Source: Melastoma dodecandrum (taxonomy: Eukaryota; Streptophyta; Magnoliopsida; Myrtales; Melastomataceae). Taken from it: a stretch of DNA of 64,000 nt. Location: assembly GCA_029817715.1 (NCBI GenBank), contig JARUPY010000290.1, positions 3,596,001 to 3,660,000 on the forward strand, read 5' to 3'. How positions within the stretch are numbered: the first letter of the stretch is position 1; the number at the start of each line of letters is the position of its first letter. Position numbers and translations under genes: made by a program. Of this stretch, positions 56,487 to 64,000 are shown one piece after another. The notes beneath the pieces were generated by a model, which was not told the origin of the DNA, did no database searches, and saw nothing but the letters and a program-made list of their open reading frames with translations.

Positions 56487-59193
56487 TTATTTCTTTAAAA
56501 GGAAACTGTATTTCATAATAACATCTCTAAAAATAAAAATTTGATTAGAGGCAATATCCAGCAACTTGTAACCTTTAACTCCTTTAGGATATCCCAAGAA
56601 GACACACTTCTTTGCCCTTGGATCAAATTTTATTCGTTTTGCCTTAAGTGTGGAACTAAAACATAAGCAACCAAAAACCCGAACATGACTAAGATATGGA
56701 ACTGCATTGTAAAGCATTTAAAATGGAGTTTTGTTTGCTAAAACCGAAGAAGGAAGCCTGTTTATGATATGACAAGCTGTTAAAACAGCCTCTCCCCAAT
56801 ATTTCAAAGGCAAATCTGAATGAAACATTAAAGCTCGAGCAACACAAAGTAAATCTTGATGCTTTCTTTCAATAACTTCGTTTTGCTAAGGAGATTCAGA
56901 ACAATACCCTTTGAAGTACAAAACTCAGAAAGCTTAAAAAATTCAATTCCATTATCAGTTCTAATTCTCTTAATGGAACACTCAAACTGATTTGATACAA
57001 GATGATGAAATTGTTGAAAAACAGAAAACACTTGTGACTTGAATTTCAACAAATGAACCCAAGTTACTCTTGTAAAATCATCAACCATTGTAAGAAAGAA
57101 TTTGCAGCCATGATGTGTTTCTGTGTGAAATGGTCTCCAAACATCAAGATGTATTAGCTGAAAAGGAGATACATAACTTTTAATATGTTGAGGAAAAGGA
57201 ATTCTTTTCTGTTTTGCCAAGTGACAAACATCACATGCATGAAAAGATGGTTTTACATGATCGGATATGCTGGGAATAGCTAAAAGTCTTTTATTGGAAA
57301 TATGACCTAAACGACAATGCCACAACTGTGATACAAGAGATTTATCATGTACAACATGTGATTTAGACATAGGAACTGTACTATGAGCTAGACTGTTGCC
57401 TTGATCTTGTAAAATGTAAAATGTAAAGTCCGCTTTGTGCTTTAGCAATGCCAATCGTTTTCCATGACAAGATGTCCTAAATCAAACATAAATACTTAAC
57501 AAAAATACAAGCAATGGTAGAACTGGATGAGAGTTTACTGACAGAAAGCAAATTGACACAAAAGGAAGGAACACAAAGAACATTTTCAAGAATTAATCAT
57601 GGAAGTACCTGTGTCAGTTGCATTGAAACTCTGAAACCATTAGGCAGTTGCATTGAAACTTGATCAAGGTTTTGAAAACTATGCATTTGTTTCAAAGAAC
57701 AAACAATGTGATCAGAAGCACCTGTGTCAATGACCCAAGATGCTGGAGTAAAGTCTGAACAAGATTTGAAAAAACTGAAACAAAAAGAGAAACAATACCA
57801 ATTGAAGGAGATTCTGATTTCGAGGCGGAAAGAGATGCCACTTTACCATCCGACTGACAATCTTGAGCACTCAGCATAGAAAACAGCTTTTGAACCTGAT
57901 CCTTTGTCATGCTGAAAAGAGGATGTTCAGGAGAAGACTGTTGCATCGGGTCCAGAACACCCGCACAATTTACCGTGTGTGGAACTTGAGCCTTACTAGC
58001 AGAAGATGGCGACTTTGATATCTGATTTCTTCTTGGAACTGAATACGTTCCTCTACTGAATTTATAACCAGCAGGAAAACCGATGAGTCTATAGCAATTC
58101 TCCTTTTAATGACCCCTCTTTCCACAATGTGAACAAAACACTTACAACTTTCCTTGCCCTTTAAAATCCGCCTTTGCAACAGTAGCCAACATTGAGCTAT
58201 GCCCCAGCAAATGTGATTTGTCATGCAGCAGCTTTTGAGATTCATCTCTCAGCACCATATTGTATATATGGTTTATACTAGGCAGCGGTTCCTTCATCAA
58301 GACCTGAGACCTTAAAGTCTAATAACAATTATCAAGACCATTCAAGAACACAAACACATAATCGCTTTGTTCCCTCTCATGAAATCTTTGAAACAACCAG
58401 AATTACAAACCCCACATTTGCACTTAGGAAATGATCTAAGCAATCTCAATTCCCTCCAAATAGAATTCAACTGCAAGAAGTAGGTTTGAGTTGGTCGATT
58501 GTCTTGAAAAGTAGAATGTAACTGTTGCTGCAAATGACAAATTCTGACAAGATCCGACTGAGCAAAGCGACTTTGCAAAAGTTTCGAGATCTCATGCACA
58601 GAATGTATGTAAATGAGTTCTGAAACGATCGACTAAGATATAGACCTAATCAGCCAAGCAACAACCAAACTATTACAACGATTCCATATGGGAAGTAATA
58701 GATCATTTGCAGACGGTTTTAAGATTGTGCCATCCACAAATCCAACCTTGTTCTTCACAGTCAAGGCTAACACAAAAGACCTAGACCACGCAGCGTAATT
58801 TGTCCCATCAAAGTGCGGCGAAATGATGAAACCTGAATTGCAGTCTTGCAGCAGCAGGTATGGCAACACCTCCTCTGTCGTTGCCATCGCATCCATCGCG
58901 TTGTGCTCTGATACCATGCTACGAGTTCTGCAGATCCAGAAGTAGAACAGAGAGAAAGAAGAGAAGATGACGGAGGAAAATAGAATTGGAGAAAAATGAT
59001 TCTGTTATTCTGCAAAACTGTTTTCATAACTGTTTATATATAACAGAACAACAGTATAAGCTTAATAGCCACCCGAGCTACAATTCACTATCTTTACACG
59101 TTCATTACTTCTGCCATCACGATGATCGATTTGAGATGCTCCCCCTATACATTGGCAGTCGCTGATGCAGCTGCTTGTGTTGCGCCTAAAACA
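56487..59193 (-). mobile_element. 3'-truncated Copia retrotransposon
   Basis: Reading right to left: an LTR (58917 to about 59193), an initiator Met-tRNA primer site (58916-58905, TGGTATCAGAGC), gag with a DGTNYAAW-like block (58850-58200), protease remnants, the gag-pre-integrase HxxxH/CxxC region (WHCRLGHI, CDVCHLAKQ), and the integrase core (LIHLDVWRPF, TMVDDFTR, RTDNGIEF) to about 56490 (RVFGCLCF). Reverse transcriptase, RNase H and the left LTR are absent. Frames are split and stops occur, so it is inactive. It separates SECA1 from the ABCB remnant and may have removed the end of the latter. Confidence 0.85.
58917..59193 (-). repeat. 5' LTR of the truncated Copia element
   Basis: One end is fixed by the primer site at 58905-58916. 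It contains a ttatatataac promoter-like stretch. The outer end near 59193 (aaaaca) is a guess, because there is no second LTR to compare. Confidence 0.5.
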
Positions 59194-59199
59194 AGACCC

Positions 59200-60010
59200 G
59201 AAAGAAGAAATTCATGACCCTAGGCCATAAAATAATCACACGGTCCGATAAGTGAGGGGGTGTTACTCAAGTCGCGAAGGGAACTCCACGTCCAATCTGC
59301 AGGCACATGCTTTCCAAACAAGTAGGGCTTCTCAGCAAGCTATTGAGTCTCAGAAGTTTCTCCTTTTCCCACAGTGATCGAATAACCAGGTGCCGCCAAC
59401 TCTTGGTGCAGAGAAAGCAAGTTGTTCAACTCCCAACTACGTCAGTAGCAACTTGACTTGCTTCCTCATACATCATCTGCAAGCTCATCGTCGCACACAA
59501 TCAAGTTGTTATAAATGAGCCATAAGCATAAATATAGCCATTTGCGATTCAGACGACTATCATTGGATTAGCACTGAAACCCTTCGTGAACTGGTTTGGA
59601 TGTAGCCCATTATTCCAAGCAATGGGATCATTGCGAGTATTATGAGCATTGCCAACTCGCAATGAAAGCAATAAGAAGACCAGTAAGTGCAGATGTTGCA
59701 TTCTGCAAGAACTATCCCAACGCATCTCCAACCAGGGCACGAACTGAAGCAGCCCTGCTGAAAGCCTGAGTCCGATGAACCACTTGAGTGTTCAGGTTCA
59801 TCGAACCAACCCACCTCCATACGAATAACCTTCCCGAAACACATATATCCGATCCGTTGGATTAGCTAACATCCTGCCACTGCTAATAAGTACATACGAC
59901 TGGGTTGTGTTATAAATGCAACTACTCCGAGCACAAAGAACATCTGTGCCCAGAAGTTAGAGTCCTTACTGAGCTCCTGAGGTGGTTCGTAGAGTGCTTT
60001 TTTTGGTGGT
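59200..60010 (-). pseudogene. ABCB transporter remnant, second transmembrane domain
   Basis: Translations in shifting frames give EPPQELSKDSNFWAQMFFVL, RYMCFGKVIRMEVGWFDEPE, LQNA, IILAMIPLLGI, FTKGFSAN and MMYEEASQVATDVVG. This is the order of the second membrane domain of plant ABCB (P-glycoprotein-like) transporters, several of which carry auxin. Stops and frame changes are frequent (for example near 59770 and 59890). The second nucleotide-binding domain is missing: an LTR begins at 59193. It continues, across the inserted element at 60135-62974, the remnant at 62983-64000. Confidence 0.8.
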
Positions 60011-60134
60011 AATTTAGGATTTCCATTAAAAGTAAAGGAGGTTGAGCCGAAATTTACATTTTATACCAACGGACTGTGTCAAGAGACCCAATTCGCAACC
60101 TCTCAGCACACTACCTATTTCCGCCCAAACCAAC

Positions 60135-60600
60135 GAGGTTTGTACGGATGAACCGTTAGTTTCCAAAAAAATTCGCGAAAAACGACCGAAGTTTCATAAA
60201 TTACGCAAAACCCGTCGAGGGAGCGCGTTTTGGAATGACAAAGAGGGCGGGTTTTCAGTGTAAAATGCGGGGGGCGGGTTTCGAAAACCCGCCCCTATGC
60301 GAGATGCGGACTCCACATGAGGGCGCGTTTTGGAAACCCGCCCTTTAATGAAGACGGGTTTCCAAAATGCGCCCTCCGGGGACTTGGAAAAATTTCCAAG
60401 TGCAGGAGGGGGGGCCATCTTACTCCCAGAAGGGGCAGGTTCCCCTGCCCCATGTCAATAAGGGGCGGGTTCCCGCCCCTGCTTTATTCCCAAAATGGGT
60501 GGGTTTTGGGAACTCGCCCCTCTCCTACTATAACAAGGGGCGGGTTTTGAAAACCCACCCCCACCCCAACCATGTTGGAGTGAAATTTCTTTTGGGAATA
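60135..60600. repeat. Left terminal inverted repeat with nested palindromes
   Basis: Pairs with 62590-62974. It contains at least six GGGGCGGGTTT/AAACCCGCCCC units, several of which are short perfect hairpins such as the one at 60274-60294. Confidence 0.75.
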
Positions 60601-60929
60601 ATCCCCGTTCGATCGAAACATTCTTAGTTTCATAAATCGGAAACACTTCACATATTAAAAAATGCACTAATTCATATCCAAAACATCACTGAAATACATC
60701 CAAACATATAATTACATAATTGTTTACAAATACAAACACAATTCTAATTCCCTCTACGTCTACTCGATCTCCTCTTTACATATGGTATGAGAACGGGATG
60801 CTGCTCCGACGAATCGCCCGAGTACAGCTGCGTAACTTGAGATGGGTCTTGGGAATGGTTGTACCTAAAAAGCTTATATTAGTTGAGTTTAACTATAACG
60901 AAACTTCGAAATTTTATTCAACTTACTCA

Positions 60930-62634
60930 AATTCTCTTGTCCTTTAATCGGAGCTCCTGGAGACGAACTCGACCCAACCTCGAAGTGTGGCATGCAGTAC
61001 TCGGCATCCACGTGAGAAATTTGCGAGATGAACATGTCTTCCCGCACTTCATGACCCTCATCATCAAATATGGGATCGTCATATGCTGGTGGCATGTCCT
61101 CATCTCTGTCGAAGGGATGTCCGTCATGTTGCATCTCCTCATCGCCGTCAATTGGTTGTCCCTCATCGCCCTCGAAGTGCTGTCCATCATGTGGTGGCAT
61201 GAAGTCAAACGTTGGTTGGTCTTCCATGCCGCCGGTTCGACCATACAATCTAACCGGTCCGTACTCTCTGAGCATTTGCATGGAGTCCTCGGCAAGAGAG
61301 ACGAGCTCCGGCTGGTCAGATTTTAGCTTTATCTTTCTAAAATTCTTCAGCTGTCACACAATAAGAACGACGTAAATGAATATATGTTATACAAGGAAAA
61401 TCGAATAGAAAGAAGTACTTACCATTTTGCCCAGCATGGATCCTGTATGGGAAATATATTGCCTAGTGTGATCCGCGTACCACTTGGAGTATTTCTTCCG
61501 AGAATCCCACATCAGCGGCACGACATAGTTGAGCCTATCTTCCCAGATATCCAGAAACTGTCGGTGGATCTCCCTCCAGTTGTTCATATTCTTCCCGCGT
61601 AGATCAATGCGATGAAGGGCCTTGCTGGTGTCGCACTGATCGGGTACCAGCTGCAGATCGCCAAACTGACGGACTACTTTGTCTGGGAAGTACCATTCCA
61701 CTATATAGAAGCATATAAGTGCTACTCGGGCATGCCAAATCATCTCGCCGGATGCTGAAAGCATATCTATCAATTGTTCGGGGTAGGGATGCCAAATCAC
61801 CTGCATATTTCAACGAGAATGTTAAAGGGAGATATAACACAATCAAATGTAATTGTTTTATTCAATCGTAAGGTGCACCCGATCACTGCTTTGCCTGTCA
61901 AATGCCTCTCTGTACGATGCAAGCACATGGGTGGCCACGGTGCGCACATCCTTCGCTACGGCCCAACGATAACTGAGAGGCATATCGTCTTCGAAAGGAG
62001 AACGACGTCTCAAAGGCGCTACATGCGGGAATCTATCCCATGCCCAAATCTGTAATAAAATGAGAGGGCCCTCGATCTGTGACGCCTTATGGTGAGACGC
62101 CTTGCACAAGCTCCTATATAACCAGGCTGGACATGCACTACCTCAGCTATACTGTATTGTCCTCTCAAAAACAGCTAATAGTGGCAACCAAAATAGGTGT
62201 ACTAAGTTGTCCGACTTAGTAGTGAACAACATCCCACCTATCGGCTGGAGGATGTACGCCCTCGTGTACATTTGAACCACCTCCTCAGTGGCATCTACCG
62301 GAATCTCAGAAAAATTTTGGGCCAACCAGCTTAGTCTAATCCGACCCGACCTAATGTTATTTCCAGTAGGTACACGGCCTAACAACTGATGACACACCTC
62401 GACTGCCGATATCGAGGTGTCACCTATAACTGCATCACCATCTACAGGCAATCCTAGCTGAATAGCAACATCCTGTAGGGTCACGGTCATCTCATTGTGC
62501 ACTATGTGGAAGGTGTGCGTCTCCGGTCTCCAGCGTTCTGTTAAGGCAGTGATCAATGCCCAATCCAAAGAGATAAATGGAAGCTTCGCCACCCCTTTAG
62601 GAGTGGGTTTTGGAAACCCACCCCTTATTGACAT
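60930..62634 (-). pseudogene. Plant mobile domain (MAIN-like) protein gene with one premature stop
   Basis: Frames in order (minus): 62634-62143 and 62142-61858, then about 61800-61420, then about 61350-60930, separated by likely introns. Key blocks: WALITALTERWRPETHTFHI, VTLQDVAIQLGLPVDGDAVI, IEGPLILLQIWAWDRFPHVA, WHARVALICFYIVEWYFPDK, and a His/Asp/Glu-rich C-terminus (GDEGQPIDGDEEMQHDGHPF). This is the PMD (PF10536-type) fold of MAIN/MAIL1 proteins, which affect gene and transposon silencing, and of many transposon passengers. The frame is clean except for a TGA at 62145-62143, where related proteins have Trp before Gly-Ser-Ala. The likely start (62634) lies inside the inverted repeat, so the usual N-terminus is absent. 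Confidence 0.75.
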
Positions 62635-62974
62635 GGGGCAGGGGCGGGTTTTGGGAACCTGCCCCTTCTGGGAGTAAGACGGCCCCCCTCCTGCACTTGG
62701 AAATTTTTCCAAGTCCCCGGGGGGCGCGTTTTGGAAACCCGTCTTCATTAAAGGGCGGGTTTCCAAAACGCGCCCTCATGCGGAGTCCGCATCTCGCATA
62801 GGGGCGGGTTTTCGAAACCTGCCCCCCACATTTTACACTGAGGGAGGGTTTTGAGAACCCGCCCTCTTTGTTATTCCAAAACGCGCCCCCTCGATGGGTT
62901 TTGCGTAATTTATGAAACTTCGGCCGTTTTTCGCGAATTTTTTTGGAAACTAATTGTTCATCCGTACAAACCTC
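62590..62974. repeat. Right terminal inverted repeat with nested palindromes
   Basis: Inverted counterpart of 60135-60600. It holds the same palindromic units and the GAGGTTTGTACGG terminus. Confidence 0.75.
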
Positions 62975-62982
62975 AAACCAAT

Positions 62983-64000
62983 TAACATCCATTTTGAACC
63001 AAGGGCCGGCCGAGATGGGAAGTATCATGCCATTAAAGAAATGACTCCTGCCAAAAGTCTGAGGATTTCCGATTTGTCGAGACAACCCAACTGACTTAAC
63101 GAGACATTCGGAGGTTTTTCATCAGTTGTGGGAATCGGTCCTTCGGGATCTTCTATTGTGATACCATCCAGAGGAATCAATCCGGTAGGCTGTCCAAATG
63201 TGATGGAGAACTGAGTGCCGGCTTCTTTTGGAATCCTCAGCTGATTGATCGAGCATGTGATGTCCCTCGACTTGGCTGTCTGTGGGTTTCTCTGATTATT
63301 GGGGCGCCCCCATCATCCAGAGCACCCAAGAAGTTACGGTCGGGGGGTTTAATACGTATGGCATCGATAATACTACCTTTCTCCACCATCTTTCCTTCAT
63401 GAATAACTGCAATCATATCTGCAGTTCTGACGGTACTCAAATAAATGATGTGCCACGACGATGGTAGTTCGGTTGACCTTGATTCTGTCCAAGGCCTCCT
63501 GCACTATCCTTTCCGATTCTGCATTAAGGGCACTCGTGGCTTCGTCGAGGAGGAAAAATCCTCGGGTCCTTCAGAATTGCTCTTGCTATGACGACTCTCT
63601 GTTTTTGACCACCAGCAAGCTACATTTTGTGGTCTCCGACCATGGTATCAAGACTCTATATCACAGAATATCTCAATCATAGGAAAACTGCAGACTGAGA
63701 CATCGGCTATTGTTATCAGAGTGATTACTCCTACCTGAGGCCATTTGTTGATGAATCTGGTGGCATTTACAAGCTCAGCAGCAGCCTTGATCTCCTCGTA
63801 TGTGGCGTCATCCTTGCCGTCAATATTGTCCTTAATGCCGCAGTCGAATAATACGAATATAAACAATTTTCTTCAAAGGTATATAATGGGTGGTAACCCT
63901 TCACTTATCGATTAGCTAAAGAAACACAACACATACGGTATCAGAGTCAAATCCATCCAAAAAGATGCTGGACAAAGATCCGATGTAATTAAGGGGAAGC
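62983..64000 (-). pseudogene. ABCB transporter remnant, first nucleotide-binding domain and linker; runs off the window
   Basis: Translations show a GKDDATYEEIKAAAELVNA block, a degraded signature ([19 protein letters not shown], where LSGGQ is usual), [39 protein letters not shown], and a linker containing EDPEGPIPTTDEKPPN, matching plant ABCB transporters. Frames break near 63555, where a base is gained in the Walker B region, and near 63435. Segments between 63640 and 63860 may be intron. Walker A would lie beyond 64000. The remnant continues at 59200-60010 on the far side of the PMD element. Confidence 0.8.

Larger units (their letters stand above)
60135..62974 (-). mobile_element. 2.84 kb TIR element carrying a plant mobile domain (PMD) gene
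   Basis: The ends read inward GAGGTTTGTACGGATGAAC (left) and GAGGTTTGTACGGATGAAC (right), then stay alike for about 400 bp or more in inverted orientation (60135-60600 and 62590-62974). Flanks AAACCAAC (60127-60134) and AAACCAAT (62975-62982) fit a target-site duplication with one mismatch. The arms are chains of GGGCGGGTTTT...AAAACCCGCCC palindromes. Between them lies one multi-exon gene with the PMD domain on the minus strand. The terminus and palindromes match the element at 48336-48951. PMD genes are known passengers of Mutator-like and related plant transposons. No transposase is present. Confidence 0.85.

Noticed and set aside
60317..60627. Open frames inside the inverted repeats of the PMD element
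   Set aside because: They are translations of the palindromic repeats and exist on both strands. No independent coding evidence.
1..64000. CRISPR arrays, bacterial operons, origins or phage attachment sites
   Set aside because: The sequence is plant nuclear in character. No spaced direct-repeat arrays or prokaryotic gene organisation were seen.

Overview
The window looks like nuclear DNA of a eudicot plant, probably a woody rosid. The evidence is intron-containing genes of plant-specific families, a chloroplast-targeted SecA, Copia-type LTR retrotransposons using the usual plant primer site, and AT-rich intergenic DNA packed with terminal-inverted-repeat (TIR) elements. I cannot name the species from sequence alone.

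Layout. 1-5.7 kb: a decayed Copia retrotransposon split by a 3.3 kb nested insertion. 5.9-11 kb: a fragment of a 2-oxoglutarate oxygenase, then intact minus-strand genes for caffeic acid O-methyltransferase (COMT) and a secreted class III peroxidase. 11-15 kb: non-coding, with tandem repeats. 15-17.8 kb: an L-type lectin receptor-like protein with a degenerate kinase domain and a Kazal-type inhibitor-like protein, tail to tail. 19-28 kb: a small acidic myristoylation-type protein, ATG13 (plus) and an RPK2-type LRR receptor kinase (minus). 28.5-36 kb: a small coiled-coil gene and a chloroplast cyclophilin gene, both with broken reading frames, then an intact 12-exon pectin acetylesterase. 37-43.5 kb: a block of repeats, namely a foldback element, an LTR element with no coding capacity, a GCGC-rich repeat and a non-autonomous hAT element. 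45.6-47.2 kb: a group IIb WRKY factor. 48.3-49 kb: a 616 bp hairpin element. 49.1-56 kb: 19-exon chloroplast SECA1 with a one-base frame error at one exon junction. 56.4-59.2 kb: a 3'-truncated Copia element. 59.2-64 kb: an ABCB transporter pseudogene split by a 2.84 kb TIR element that carries a plant mobile domain (PMD/MAIN-like) gene.

The genes do not form one pathway. COMT and the peroxidase are both lignin-type functions, pectin acetylesterase acts on the cell wall, and RPK2 and the lectin receptor are surface receptors, but co-location is not evidence of joint function. The most interesting structure is the element family at 48336-48951 and 60135-62974. It shares a GAGGTTTGTACGG terminus and arrays of small GGGCGGGTTTT/AAAACCCGCCC palindromes. 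One member carries a PMD gene, and the other carries an inverted pair of tRNA-like A/B-box modules. Several single-base frame breaks in otherwise conserved genes suggest either local pseudogenisation or base-level assembly errors. Exon coordinates were derived by hand from GT-AG sites and reading phase, and may be off by a base or two.
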